From Actinoplanes oblitus (lineage in GTDB: Bacteria > Actinomycetota > Actinomycetes > Mycobacteriales > Micromonosporaceae): a stretch of DNA of 64,000 nt. Shown here in pieces: positions 16,525-25,466 of the stretch. Location of the stretch: NCBI RefSeq assembly GCF_030252345.1, contig NZ_CP126980.1, forward strand, positions 8,503,501 to 8,567,500, given 5' to 3'. The notes beneath the pieces were generated by a model. That model made no database searches. It saw only the letters and a list, made by a program, of their open reading frames with translations, and was not told the origin of the DNA. Position numbers and translations under genes: made by a program. The stretch's first letter is position 1. Each line of letters opens with the position of its first letter.

Positions 16525-17931
16525 TCAGTAGGAACGACCGAGGTAGGCGATCAGACCCGGCTCCTCGTCCGACTCCGGCATGCTGCCGTCCTCGCGGGTG
16601 AGGCAGCGGACCGTGACGGCCTTGCCGTTGGCCTCCTTCTCGCCGGCCTCGCCGACCGCCGACCACGGCACCCGCGCCCAGCCGGTCTGCGCCGCCTCGA
16701 TCGCCTCGCCCAGCGTCTTCACCTCGACGGTGCGCTCCACCCGGAACGCCAGCGCGTCGTCGTAGAGCCGCTGCTGGTCGGCCTCGAGCGCGGCGACCAC
16801 GGCGCCGGCCACCTGGGCCAGGGCGACCGGCGACTTCGAGCCGTCCACCCGGCGGGCGATCACCGCGTTACCGTTGGCCAGGTCACGCGGGCCGACCTCG
16901 ACCCGGATCGGGATGCCCTGCAACTCGGCGTCGACGGCGCGCCGGCCGAACGGGATGTCGGCACGGTCGTCCAGCTTCACGCGTACGCCGGCGGTCTTGA
17001 GGTCGTCGCGCAGCTGCGCCGCGGCCTCCGCGACGCCCTCGCCCGCCTTGACCACCATGATCTGCACCTGGATCGGCGCGAGCCGCGGCGGCAGCCGCAG
17101 GCCGTTGTCGTCGCCGTGCACCATGATGAGGCCGCCCAGCATGCGGGTCGACGTGCCCCAGGAGGTGGTCCAGGCGTGCTCGACAGTGCGCTCCGCCGAG
17201 GAGTACGTGATGTCGAACGCCTTGGCGAAGTTCTGCCCGAGCTCGTGCGAGGTGCCCATCTGCAGCGCCTTACCGTCGCCCATCATGGCCTCGACGGTCA
17301 TCGTGTTGGTGGCGCCGGCGAACCGCTCGCCCCGGGTCTTGCGGCCGGGCACCACCGGGATGGCCAGCAGGTCGGTCATGAACGCCTCGTAGACGTTCTT
17401 GTGGATGTCCCGCGCGTGCTCCCGGGCGTCCTGCTCGGTGGCGTGCGCGGTGTGCCCCTCCTGCCAGAGGAACTCGGTGGTCCGCAGGAAGGTCCGCGGC
17501 CGCAGCTCCCAGCGCACCACGTTGGCCCACTGGTTCAGCAGCAGGGGCAGGTCACGGTACGAGTCGACCCACTTGGCCATGAACTCGCCGATCACGGTCT
17601 CGCTGGTGGGGCGGACCACCAGCGGCTCGGCGAGCTCCTTGCCGCCGGCGTGGGTGACCACGGCCAGCTCCGGCGAGAAGCCCTCCACGTGGTCGGCCTC
17701 GCGGCGCAGGTAGTTCTCCGGGATGAAGAGCGGGAAGTACGCGTTCTGCACGCCCTGCTCTTTGATCCGGGCGTCCATGTCGGCCTGCATGCGCTCCCAG
17801 ATGGCGTAGCCGACCGGCCGGATCACCATCGTGCCGCGCACCGGGCCGTTGTCGGCGAGCTGCGCCTTGGCGATGAGGTCCTGATACCAGCGGGGGAAGT
17901 CCTCCGCACGGGGAGTGAGCACGCGAGCCAT
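16525..17931 (-). CDS. proS: Proline-tRNA ligase, short archaeal/eukaryotic-like type
   Basis: A 468-residue class II prolyl-tRNA synthetase. Motif 1 to 3 regions are visible (G-T-M-V-I-R-P-V-G-Y-A-I-W-E; V-V-R-W-E-L-R-P-R-T-F-L-R-T-T-E-F; G-G-L-I-M-V-H-G-D-D-N-G-L). An anticodon-binding domain follows, then a C-terminal extension ending S-Y. The editing INS domain of the long bacterial form is absent, as in the archaeal-style ProS3 group. ATG 17931 gives the usual M-A-R-V-L-T-P-R; an upstream in-frame start at 17979 lacks family residues. The sigma factor gene diverges 80 bp away. Confidence 0.95.
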   Translation of the reverse strand: MARVLTPRAEDFPRWYQDLIAKAQLADNGPVRGTMVIRPVGYAIWERMQADMDARIKEQGVQNAYFPLFIPENYLRREADHVEGFSPELAVVTHAGGKELAEPLVVRPTSETVIGEFMAKWVDSYRDLPLLLNQWANVVRWELRPRTFLRTTEFLWQEGHTAHATEQDAREHARDIHKNVYEAFMTDLLAIPVVPGRKTRGERFAGATNTMTVEAMMGDGKALQMGTSHELGQNFAKAFDITYSSAERTVEHAWTTSWGTSTRMLGGLIMVHGDDNGLRLPPRLAPIQVQIMVVKAGEGVAEAAAQLRDDLKTAGVRVKLDDRADIPFGRRAVDAELQGIPIRVEVGPRDLANGNAVIARRVDGSKSPVALAQVAGAVVAALEADQQRLYDDALAFRVERTVEVKTLGEAIEAAQTGWARVPWSAVGEAGEKEANGKAVTVRCLTREDGSMPESDEEPGLIAYLGRSY

Positions 17932-18013
17932 GACCACGCATCCTAGTCGCGGCCACCGCGCAACCCGCCGGGTGGGCATCCCGTGTCCCTCAACGAGACG
18001 AACGGGGTGATGA

Positions 18014-18517
18014 ATGGACTTCGACGGGTTCTACCGGGACACGTCCCGGCGGCTGATGCGATACGCCTACGGGCTGACCGGGGATCCCGGCGAGGCCCAG
18101 GACCTGGTGCAGGAGGCCTACGCCCGGGCCTGGCAACGATGGCGGCACGTGTCCGGGTACGAGGATCCGGAGGCCTGGCTGCGACTGGTGGTGAGCCGGC
18201 TCTCCACCGATCGATGGCGCCGGCTGTTCGTGCGCCGCAGTCACGCCGCCGCCGAACGGCCGCGGCCCCCGGTCGCGCCGCCCTCGGAGGACACCGTCCT
18301 GCTGGTCCGCGCGCTGCGGATGCTGCCGGCGACGCACCGCAACGCGCTCGCCCTGCACTACCTGCTGGACCGTTCGGTCGCCGAGATCGCCGCGGAGACC
18401 GGCGCGTCCATCGGCACCGTCAAGTCCTGGCTGTCCCGGGGCCGGGCCGGCCTCGCCACGGCGCTCGGCGCGCTGGAACCAACCCTGCTCGCGGAGGGAA
18501 CTACCGATGCCCACTGA
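18014..18517 (+). CDS. SigE family RNA polymerase sigma factor (ECF-like)
   Basis: A 167-residue sigma-70 family protein of the actinobacterial SigE/ECF-like type. Region 2 is F-Y-R-D-T-S-R-R-L-M-R-Y-A-Y with the D-P-G-E-A-Q-D-L-V-Q-E-A-Y-A-R-A core-binding helix. Region 4 carries the HTH V-A-E-I-A-A-E-T-G-A-S-I-G-T-V-K-S-W-L-S-R-G. No long extra C-terminal domain is present. The next gene overlaps it by 11 bases and encodes a membrane protein, the usual place for a factor that controls the sigma factor. Confidence 0.92.
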   Translation: MDFDGFYRDTSRRLMRYAYGLTGDPGEAQDLVQEAYARAWQRWRHVSGYEDPEAWLRLVVSRLSTDRWRRLFVRRSHAAAERPRPPVAPPSEDTVLLVRALRMLPATHRNALALHYLLDRSVAEIAAETGASIGTVKSWLSRGRAGLATALGALEPTLLAEGTTDAH

Positions 18518-19865
18518 CCTCGACGACCTGTTCGCGGCGCTCGGCCGCCAGGCCGACGCGATAGCGATCGCGCCGGCCGAGCAGGCCCGCCGGCGCGGGC
18601 GGCGGCGCGGCCGGAACCAGGCCGTGGTCGCCGCCGCGGTGGCGGTGTGCCTGGTCGCGGGCGCGGTCGGCGGGCTGCTGCACCGATCCGGGCACTCGAC
18701 GGCCCCGGCGGTGACCCCGTCGAGCCGGACGCTGTCCGAGATCGGCCGGCCGGTCGGGCTCGACGGCACGCTCACCACGTCGACGACGGTGGCGAGCAAC
18801 GGCCGGGTCTTCACGCTGTGGCAGGAGCCCAACGGGGAGTTCCGGGTGCTCGCCGCCGACCTGGAGACCGGTGCCGAGGCGTGGGCGGTGCAGCACCGGG
18901 GCGAGCCGGACGAGCTCGCCACGCTGTCCCCGGTGGCCCAGGCGGTGGTGCTGAGCACCGACCGGACGGCCACCGCCTACGACCCGGCCGACGGCCACCG
19001 GCTCTGGGAACTGCCGCTCGCGACGTCGGACGTGCTGACGGTGCACCGCCGTGCCCTGGTCCGCTGGTCCAGGGACACCGGGGAACTCGCGGCGCTGGAC
19101 TGGCGCAGCGGCGAGCAGCGGTGGTCGTTGCCCGGGCTCGGCGACGGGCCGGTGTGGTCGCTCGCGGTCCACTCCGTGGACCAGATGCGCGCGGACGGCG
19201 GCACCGACGACCGCCTGGTCCAGGTCACCGGCAAGGGCCAGGTCCGGGTGGTGAACGTCGACACCGGAACGGTGAGCCGGAGCCTGACCGTCCCGGCGCC
19301 GGACGGGAGCGGGATGATGCGGGCCGACAACGGCTGGCTGATCACCTCCGAGACGAGCGGCACGGGCTATCGGGTGCGCGCCACCGATCTGCGCACCGGC
19401 GACTCGACAGTGGTGTTCACCGGGCCGCCCGGCAATGCCCTCACCGCGGTCGCCATGTACCTGGAACGGCTCTTCGTGCTCGACACAGGCCCCACCGGAA
19501 CCAGGGTGGTCGCGATCGACCTCAGACAGAGCCGACGCCTCTGGGAGGTCCTCGACGATCACCCGATGGACGGGATCTCCGCGATCGGTGGCCATTTGCT
19601 GATCGGCGGCCAGGGGATCACCGAGCTCTACGACCAGAACGGGCTGCTGGTGTACCGGACGCCGGACAGCTACCTCCACTGGCTCACCACCGAGACGCTG
19701 CTGCGGCTCACCATGAGCGGGACCGTGGAACGGATCCGGGTCGCGGACGGGCGCGTCGAGCCGCTCGGCCAGATCCCGTTGCAGCTCGGGCCGTGTGACA
19801 GCACCCCGGACCGGCTGGCCTGCCCGGTCGCCGACGGGCTGCGGATCTGGCGCCTGCCCGGCTGA
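18507..19865 (+). CDS. Membrane-anchored PQQ-like beta-propeller protein, possible anti-sigma partner
   Basis: A 452-residue protein. A short basic cytoplasmic segment (residues 1-35, R-R-R-G-R-R-R-G-R) precedes one membrane helix (about 36-57, V-V-A-A-A-V-A-V-C-L-V-A-G-A). The outside part has repeated blades of PQQ-binding-like type, e.g. L-E-T-G-A-E-A-W-A-V-Q, P-A-D-G-H-R-L-W-E-L-P, D-W-R-S-G-E-Q-R-W-S-L and L-R-Q-S-R-R-L-W-E-V. The sigma gene overlap suggests the cytoplasmic part could sequester the sigma factor while the propeller senses an external signal. No zinc anti-sigma HxxxCxxC motif is visible, so this partner role is inference from position. Confidence 0.85.
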   Translation: MPTDLDDLFAALGRQADAIAIAPAEQARRRGRRRGRNQAVVAAAVAVCLVAGAVGGLLHRSGHSTAPAVTPSSRTLSEIGRPVGLDGTLTTSTTVASNGRVFTLWQEPNGEFRVLAADLETGAEAWAVQHRGEPDELATLSPVAQAVVLSTDRTATAYDPADGHRLWELPLATSDVLTVHRRALVRWSRDTGELAALDWRSGEQRWSLPGLGDGPVWSLAVHSVDQMRADGGTDDRLVQVTGKGQVRVVNVDTGTVSRSLTVPAPDGSGMMRADNGWLITSETSGTGYRVRATDLRTGDSTVVFTGPPGNALTAVAMYLERLFVLDTGPTGTRVVAIDLRQSRRLWEVLDDHPMDGISAIGGHLLIGGQGITELYDQNGLLVYRTPDSYLHWLTTETLLRLTMSGTVERIRVADGRVEPLGQIPLQLGPCDSTPDRLACPVADGLRIWRLPG

Positions 19866-19886
19866 CCGGGCCGGCGCTCGACCGGA

Positions 19887-20963
19887 TTACCTGATGACGG
19901 CGCCGCGCAGCACGATCCGGCGCGGCGCCTTCACCACCCGCAGGTCGGCGCGCGGATCCGCGTCGTAGACCACCAGGTCGGCCAGCCCGCCCTCGACCAG
20001 GCCGGGGAAACCCAGCCACTCCCGGGCCCGCCAGGACGCGGCGGCCAGCACGTCGGCCGCCGGGATGCCGGCCTCGTGCAGGTAGAGCATCTCGTCGGCG
20101 GCCAGCCCGTGCCGGATCCCGCCGCCCGCGTCGGTGCCCACGTAGATCGGCACACCGGCCTCGTGCGCGGCGAGCACCACCTCGGGGAAGTTGTCGCGCA
20201 GGGCGATCATGTGGTCGGCGTATCCGGCGAACTTCTCCCGGGCCTGGTCGGCGATCTTCCCGAACGTCCGAATGTTGATCATCGTGGGCACCAGGGCGGT
20301 CCCGCGCCGGGCCATCTCGTCGATCAGCTCGAGGGACAGGCCGGTGCCGTGCTCCACCGAGTCCACCCCGGCCTTCACCATGATCTCCACGCCCTCCTCG
20401 GAGAACGTGTGCACAGCGGCCCGCGCGCCGGCCGCGTGCGCCGCCTCCACCGCGGCGGCCATGGTCGCCGCGTCCCAGCTCGGGGCGAGGTCGCCGACCT
20501 CCCGGTCGATCCAGTCGCCGACCAGTTTGACCCAGCCGGTCCCGGCCTTGGCCTGCGCGGTCACCGCGGCGGCGACCTCCTCGGCGGCCACCTCCACGCC
20601 GATGTCCCGCAGGTAGCGGCGCGGGGCCGCGACGTGCCGCCCGGCGCGGGCGAGGCGGGGCACTCCCGGTTCGTCGTCCAATTCGGGGTACGGGTACGGC
20701 GAACCCGCGTCGCGCAGCGCCAGCACCCCGGCGTCCCGGTCGATCGTCGCCAGCTCCCGGGCCTGATCCAGTCCCGTGATCGGCTTCGCCCCGTAGGCGA
20801 TCCCCAGGTGGCAGTGCGCGTCGACCAGCCCGGGCACGATCCACCCGCCGTCACTGATCGTCTCGGCCTCGCGCACCGGCTCGAAGGTGACCCGGTCCCC
20901 CACCAGCCAGATGTCCCGGACCTCGCCGTCCGGCAGGACAGTCCCACGCACATGCAACGCCAT
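19887..20963 (-). CDS. Amidohydrolase family protein
   Basis: A 358-residue metal-dependent hydrolase of the amidohydrolase superfamily (imidazolonepropionase/prolidase-like branch). Metal ligands appear as V-P-G-L-V-D-A-H-C-H-L-G, V-K-L-V-G-D-W, A-V-H-T-F-S-E-E, V-D-S-V-E-H-G-T-G-L and V-G-T-D-A-G-G-G. The substrate is unknown. An amidohydrolase is also found next to ffh in Mycobacterium tuberculosis (Rv2915c), so this looks like a conserved neighbour. It converges on the beta-propeller gene with 21 bases between stops. Confidence 0.9.
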   Translation of the reverse strand: MALHVRGTVLPDGEVRDIWLVGDRVTFEPVREAETISDGGWIVPGLVDAHCHLGIAYGAKPITGLDQARELATIDRDAGVLALRDAGSPYPYPELDDEPGVPRLARAGRHVAAPRRYLRDIGVEVAAEEVAAAVTAQAKAGTGWVKLVGDWIDREVGDLAPSWDAATMAAAVEAAHAAGARAAVHTFSEEGVEIMVKAGVDSVEHGTGLSLELIDEMARRGTALVPTMINIRTFGKIADQAREKFAGYADHMIALRDNFPEVVLAAHEAGVPIYVGTDAGGGIRHGLAADEMLYLHEAGIPAADVLAAASWRAREWLGFPGLVEGGLADLVVYDADPRADLRVVKAPRRIVLRGAVIR

Positions 20964-20981
20964 GGGAACAGTCCTACCGGA

Positions 20982-21620
20982 TCAGCTCTCCTCCTGCGCA
21001 GCGAGGTACTTGTCGCGCAGCGCGGTCAACGCCGAAACATTGATCTTCATCGGATAAGGGACTTCCGTCTCGAAGATTCCGCTGGTGCTGGTGATCAGGT
21101 CATAGCCGTTCTCACCCAGCCGGAACTCACTCAACTCGATGCCATGATCGAAGGTAACCGGATCAACGATCAAGTAGGTGGGAACGCCCGCCTCAGCGAA
21201 GACTCTGATCTTGCCCAACGTGTCACGAATATGAGAGCTCGGCGAGACGATCTCGACCACGAGAATTGCCTTCTCGATGGGAGCCGGCGTGCGCGCGAGA
21301 ACGCTGTCATGGACAACCACAACGTCCGGCCTCGGCTCGTTTTCGTGATCAACCTTCATCGAGTAGTCCGTCACCGGCGAATACCCCTTGGGGCAGTTCC
21401 GCTCCAAGGCCGCAGCCAGCTTCTGACCCAGAATCTGATGGATGCCAGTAGGGGATGGCAAGACGAGCCTTCCGTCGATCAGCTCATAACGGAGATCCGG
21501 CGGAAGGCTGGCCAGGTCGTCGACGGTCCAATCCTGCTTGTCGGGTGGGAAAAGGCGCGGGTCGACAGGCGCGTGAAGGACAGCGGTCACGAGCTCCTCC
21601 TCATGGGGATCGACACTCAT
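20982..21620 (-). CDS. Uma2 family endonuclease-like protein
   Basis: A 212-residue Uma2/DUF820 protein with a PD-(D/E)xK nuclease-like fold. Visible parts are Y-E-L-I-D-G-R-L-V-L, E-P-R-P-D-V-V-V-V-H, I-L-V-V-E-I-V-S-P-S-S and G-V-P-T-Y-L-I-V-D-P. Uma2 genes are multicopy in actinobacteria and cyanobacteria and often horizontally acquired; biological roles are unclear. Base composition is visibly lower in GC than both neighbours (e.g. CGAAACATTGATCTTCATCG near the 3' end), supporting recent transfer. It lies between ffh and the amidohydrolase on the same strand. Confidence 0.88.
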   Translation of the reverse strand: MSVDPHEEELVTAVLHAPVDPRLFPPDKQDWTVDDLASLPPDLRYELIDGRLVLPSPTGIHQILGQKLAAALERNCPKGYSPVTDYSMKVDHENEPRPDVVVVHDSVLARTPAPIEKAILVVEIVSPSSHIRDTLGKIRVFAEAGVPTYLIVDPVTFDHGIELSEFRLGENGYDLITSTSGIFETEVPYPMKINVSALTALRDKYLAAQEES

Positions 21621-21656
21621 ACTATTGTCCCGCGACTAGATGCGCCATGCCTAGAT

Positions 21657-23204
21657 TCAGCGATCCTTGTCCTTCGGCTTGTTCAGCTTGTTGAAGTCGA
21701 GTTTCGGCAGCTTGAAGCCGGGCGGCATGCCGCCACCGGCAAGCGCGTTCGGGTCCAGGCCGGCCGGCAGCTGCGGCATCCCACCCGGGAACCCGGCCGG
21801 CATCCCACCCGGCATCCCGCCGCCCCGCGGGCGGTTGTTCTTGCCCTTGCGCTTGTTCTTCGAGCTCTTGGTCGCCGACCGGCGGCCACCCGGCAGGCCC
21901 ATCATGCCGCTCATCTGCTTCATCATCTTCTGCGCGTCGGCGAAGCGGTTGAGCAGCTGGTTCACCTCCATCACGGTGACCCCGGAGCCGTTGGCGATGC
22001 GCAGCCGGCGGGACGCGTTGATGATTTTCGGCTCGGTGCGCTCTTTCGGCGTCATCGAGCGGATGATCGCGGTGACCCTGTCGAAGTGGCTGTCGTCCAG
22101 CTCGGCCAGCTGGTCCTTCATCTGGCCCATGCCGGGCATCATGCCCAGGATGTTGGCGATCGGGCCCATCCGGCGGACCGCGATCAGCTGGTCCAGGAAG
22201 TCCTCCAGCGTGAACTGCTCGCCACCGAGCAGCTTGCTGGTCATCTTCTCCTTCTGATCCTCGTCGAAGGCCGCCTCGGCCTGCTCGATGAGGGTCAGCA
22301 CGTCACCCATGCCGAGGATCCGGCTGGCCATCCGGTCCGGGTGGAAGACGTCGAAGTCCTCCAGTTTCTCACCGGTCGAGGCGAACAGGATGGGCTGGCC
22401 GGTGACGTGCCGGACGGAGAGCGCGGCACCACCGCGGGCGTCGCCGTCGAGCTTGGAGAGCACCACGCCGGTGACGCCGACGCCGTCCCGGAACGCCTCG
22501 GCGGTCTGCACCGCGTCCTGGCCGACCATGGCGTCGATGACGAAGATGACCTCGTCCGGCTGGACCGCGTCCCGGATGTCCCGGGCCTGCTGCATCATCT
22601 CCTCGTCGATGCCGAGCCGGCCGGCGGTGTCGACGATCACGATGTCCTTGGCGGTGCGCCGGGCGACCTCGATCGAGTCCTTGGCGACCTTGACCGGGTC
22701 ACCGACGCCGCTGCCCGGCTCCGGCGCGTAGACGTCGACGCCGGCCCGGCCGCCGACGACCTGCAGCTGGTTCACCGCGTTCGGCCGCTGGAGGTCGGCG
22801 GCGACCAGCAGCGGCTGGTGCCCCTGGCCCTTGAGCCAGCGGGAGAGCTTGCCGGCGAGCGTGGTCTTACCGGCGCCCTGCAGACCGGCCAGCATGATCA
22901 CGGTGGGCGGCTGCTTGGCGAAGACCAGCCGCCGCCCCTCGCCACCGAGCGTGTTGATCAGCTCTTCGTGAACGATCTTGATGATCTGCTGCGCGGGGTT
23001 CAGCGCCTGGGAGACCTCGGCACCCCTGGCGCGTTCCTTGAGGTTGGCGATGAATGCCTTGACCACCGGCAACGCGACGTCCGCCTCGAGCAACGCGAGG
23101 CGGATCTCGCGCGCGGTGGCGTCGATGTCGGCATCGGTGAGCCGGCCCTTGCCGCGGAGCTTGGTGAAGATCCCGGACAGGCGGTCACTCAGGGTGTCAA
23201 ACAC
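21657..23204 (-). CDS. ffh: Signal recognition particle protein Ffh
   Basis: A 515-residue SRP54 homologue that binds signal sequences and 4.5S RNA and docks with FtsY at the membrane. The N domain is helical. The G domain has G1 G-L-Q-G-A-G-K-T-T near residue 110, D-T-A-G-R-L-G and T-K-L-D-G-D-A-R-G-G. The Met-rich M domain contains S-G-V-T-V-M-E-V-N-Q-L-L-N-R-F and ends in a long Gly/Met/Pro tail (P-G-G-M-P-G-G-M-P). In related genomes glnD lies close upstream; here a 17-kb glycan island intervenes. Confidence 0.97.
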   Translation of the reverse strand: MFDTLSDRLSGIFTKLRGKGRLTDADIDATAREIRLALLEADVALPVVKAFIANLKERARGAEVSQALNPAQQIIKIVHEELINTLGGEGRRLVFAKQPPTVIMLAGLQGAGKTTLAGKLSRWLKGQGHQPLLVAADLQRPNAVNQLQVVGGRAGVDVYAPEPGSGVGDPVKVAKDSIEVARRTAKDIVIVDTAGRLGIDEEMMQQARDIRDAVQPDEVIFVIDAMVGQDAVQTAEAFRDGVGVTGVVLSKLDGDARGGAALSVRHVTGQPILFASTGEKLEDFDVFHPDRMASRILGMGDVLTLIEQAEAAFDEDQKEKMTSKLLGGEQFTLEDFLDQLIAVRRMGPIANILGMMPGMGQMKDQLAELDDSHFDRVTAIIRSMTPKERTEPKIINASRRLRIANGSGVTVMEVNQLLNRFADAQKMMKQMSGMMGLPGGRRSATKSSKNKRKGKNNRPRGGGMPGGMPAGFPGGMPQLPAGLDPNALAGGGMPPGFKLPKLDFNKLNKPKDKDR

Positions 23205-23269
23205 GGTGCGACTTCCCGTTGGTCGGTGGTGGAGGCGTAGACCGCAAGCCTAGCTGTAGCGGCGAAAGC

Positions 23270-23497
23270 TCACCGGTTCCGCATCCGGTACGTCTTGGTC
23301 GCCGCCTCGATCCGCCGCTGGGTGCGGGTCCCCGGGGCGATCTCCTTCTTGACCTTTCCGTAGAGCCACAGTCCGCCGCCGACCACCAGCGCGGCCACGA
23401 CCAGGTAGAAGAACGCACCGAACAGCGCGTGGGCCACCCAGCTCACCACGACCACGCCGCCGATCAGCGCCAGCACGTACATCACTGCCTTGCCCAT
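23270..23497 (-). CDS. Small membrane protein with two hydrophobic segments
   Basis: A 75-residue protein beginning M-G-K-A-V-M-Y-V-L-A-L-I-G-G-V. Two membrane helices are predicted (about residues 5-22 and 28-46), followed by a basic cytoplasmic tail rich in Lys and Arg (K-V-K-K-E-I-A-P, R-R-I-E-A-A-T-K-T-Y-R-M-R-N-R). ATG 23497 is preceded by GGGAGG at good spacing. The much longer open frame on this strand is a shadow of the Stealth gene. It lies 65 bases before ffh on the same strand. Function unknown. Confidence 0.75.
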   Translation of the reverse strand: MGKAVMYVLALIGGVVVVSWVAHALFGAFFYLVVAALVVGGGLWLYGKVKKEIAPGTRTQRRIEAATKTYRMRNR

Positions 23498-23716
23498 CCC
23501 GACCTCCCGGTCTTCGACTGCCTTCCACCATGCCGTGCCCGCGCAACGACCCGCATCGGCCGGACCCCTGAGACGTTCCCCTAGGGGTGGGACTTCCCGG
23601 ATAACCCCCGACGGTGGGTCAACCGGCATATATCGCTGGTTAACGGTATAGACCGCAACTTCCCTCTCAGCCCCGGCGTTAAGGCTCGGGTGGACCTGCG
23701 GCGAAAGGACCAAGGC

Positions 23717-25438
23717 GTGACCCTGCGGCGGCTTCTCCGGCAGACGCCCTGGCCGATCCGGCGACGGATCTTCCAGGCGGCCGAGAACACGGTTCTGCCG
23801 CGCGTCGCGCCGGAACGACGGCTCCGGCTGGCCCGCACGCTGATGCCGCTCGGCCCGGTTCGCCGGGACCGGCCGGCCACCCCCGGCCGGGTGATCCGGG
23901 TGCGCACCCCGCACGGCCGGCTCGGCGCCCGGGTGGTCACCATCACCAGCCCGGTCGAGGTACGCCGGGCCAACCTGGACCGCGTCGCCGAGGCGCTCGA
24001 CGAGGCCGGCGTCGACTGGTTCCGGGTGCCCGCCGCGGAGCCCGGGCGCACCGCTGTTGGCGTACCGGAAACCGATCGCGACCTGGTGCTGAGCGTCCTG
24101 GCCGGCGCCGCGGGCCGGGACCGGGGGATGGTGCGCCGCAGCGGCCCGAAGGGGCGCGAGGACGCGGTGATGGCCGCCTGCTGGCCGGTCAGCGACCCCG
24201 GCGGCAGCCTGGTGCTCGGGCCGGACCACGCCTGCGAGGTGGAGTTCTGGCGGGCCGAGGGCGGTGGGCTGGTGGCCCCGCGCCGCAACCCGGTCGCCGC
24301 CGTGATCCCGGCCGACGAGCCGGTGGTGACCGCGCCGGAGCCGGTCTTCGGCGCGTTCTGCGCGCCGGACGACGTCACCGGTTACCGCACCCGGCGGACG
24401 TTCACGGCGCTCGGGCCGGACCGGATCGGTTTCCCCGTCGACGTGGTCTACACCTGGGTGGACGGCAGCGACCCGGCCTGGCAGCGGCGCAAGGCGCGGG
24501 CGCTGGCGGAGAACCCGTGGGTCAACCGGGTGAACGGGCAGGCGGCCAACGACTCGCGCTGGATCAGCCGGGACGAGCTGCGCTACTCGATGCGCGCGCT
24601 GCACTGCTTCGCCCCCTGGGTACGGCACGTCTACCTGGTCACCGACGACCAGACGCCGGCCTGGCTGAACCGCTGCCACCCGCGGCTGACGGTGGTCAGC
24701 CACCGGGAGATCTTCGGCGACTCGGGACGGCTGCCGACCTTCAACTCCCAGGCCATCGAGTCGAAGCTGCACCGGATCCCGGGGCTGGCCGAGCACTTCC
24801 TCTACCTCAACGACGACGTGATCCTGGGCCGGCCGGTCACCCCGGACCTGTTCTTCACGGCCGGCGGGCTGACCAAGTTCTTCCCCTCCGCCTCCCAGGT
24901 CGACCTGGCGCCGCGCGGGCCCGGCGACCGGCCGGCCGACTCGGCGGCGAAGAACAACCGGCGGCTGATCGAGAAGACCTTCGGCCGGGTGCTGACCCGC
25001 AAGATGATGCACGCGCCGCACCCGTCCCGGCGTAGCGTCCTCGAGGAGATCGAAGAGCGGTTCGCCGAGCCGCTGCGGAGCACCGCCGAGCACCAGTTCC
25101 GGCACCCGGACGACGTGTCGCTGCTCTCCTCGCTGCAGCAGTACTACGCCTACCTGACCGGGCTGGCCACCCCCGGAGCGCTCCGCTACCGGTACACCGA
25201 CCTGGCCGACCCGGTCACCCCGTTCCGGCTGGCCCGGCTGCTGCGCTCGCGCGACGTGGACGCGTTCTGCCTCAACGACGTGGACACCGCCGGGGCCGCG
25301 GTGGCCGAGCAGGAGGCGCTGCTGGCCGACTTCCTGCCGGCGTACCTGCCCTTCGCCTCGCCCTTCGAGCTGCGGGTGCCGCACCTGATCGCGCCCCGGC
25401 AGCCCGCCGGGGCGCTGGCCCTCCCGCCGGCTGCCTGA
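23717..25438 (+). CDS. Stealth family protein, capsule phosphotransferase-like
   Basis: A 573-residue Stealth protein. Relatives transfer hexose-1-phosphate from a nucleotide sugar to build phosphodiester-linked surface polysaccharide. All four conserved regions can be found: CR1 F-P-V-D-V-V-Y-T-W-V-D-G-S-D-P (about residue 238), CR2 R-D-E-L-R-Y-S-M-R-A-L plus V-Y-L-V-T-D-D-Q-T-P (about 284-310), CR3 A-A-K-N-N-R-R-L-I-E-K-T-F-G (about 410) and CR4 L-N-D-V-D-T (about 518). The N-terminal 220 residues are less conserved. GTG 23717 has AAGGA upstream; another in-frame GTG lies at 23690. It is the first gene of the glycan island and is followed 28 bases later by the dehydrogenase. Confidence 0.9.
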   Translation: MTLRRLLRQTPWPIRRRIFQAAENTVLPRVAPERRLRLARTLMPLGPVRRDRPATPGRVIRVRTPHGRLGARVVTITSPVEVRRANLDRVAEALDEAGVDWFRVPAAEPGRTAVGVPETDRDLVLSVLAGAAGRDRGMVRRSGPKGREDAVMAACWPVSDPGGSLVLGPDHACEVEFWRAEGGGLVAPRRNPVAAVIPADEPVVTAPEPVFGAFCAPDDVTGYRTRRTFTALGPDRIGFPVDVVYTWVDGSDPAWQRRKARALAENPWVNRVNGQAANDSRWISRDELRYSMRALHCFAPWVRHVYLVTDDQTPAWLNRCHPRLTVVSHREIFGDSGRLPTFNSQAIESKLHRIPGLAEHFLYLNDDVILGRPVTPDLFFTAGGLTKFFPSASQVDLAPRGPGDRPADSAAKNNRRLIEKTFGRVLTRKMMHAPHPSRRSVLEEIEERFAEPLRSTAEHQFRHPDDVSLLSSLQQYYAYLTGLATPGALRYRYTDLADPVTPFRLARLLRSRDVDAFCLNDVDTAGAAVAEQEALLADFLPAYLPFASPFELRVPHLIAPRQPAGALALPPAA

Positions 25439-25466
25439 TCAGACACACCATCACAAGGAGAGTCCC

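Noticed and set aside
20076..23240. Very long plus-strand open frame opposite the amidohydrolase, Uma2 and ffh genes
   Set aside because: His/Asp/Arg-rich composition typical of the antisense of GC-rich coding DNA; the minus-strand genes have clear family motifs.
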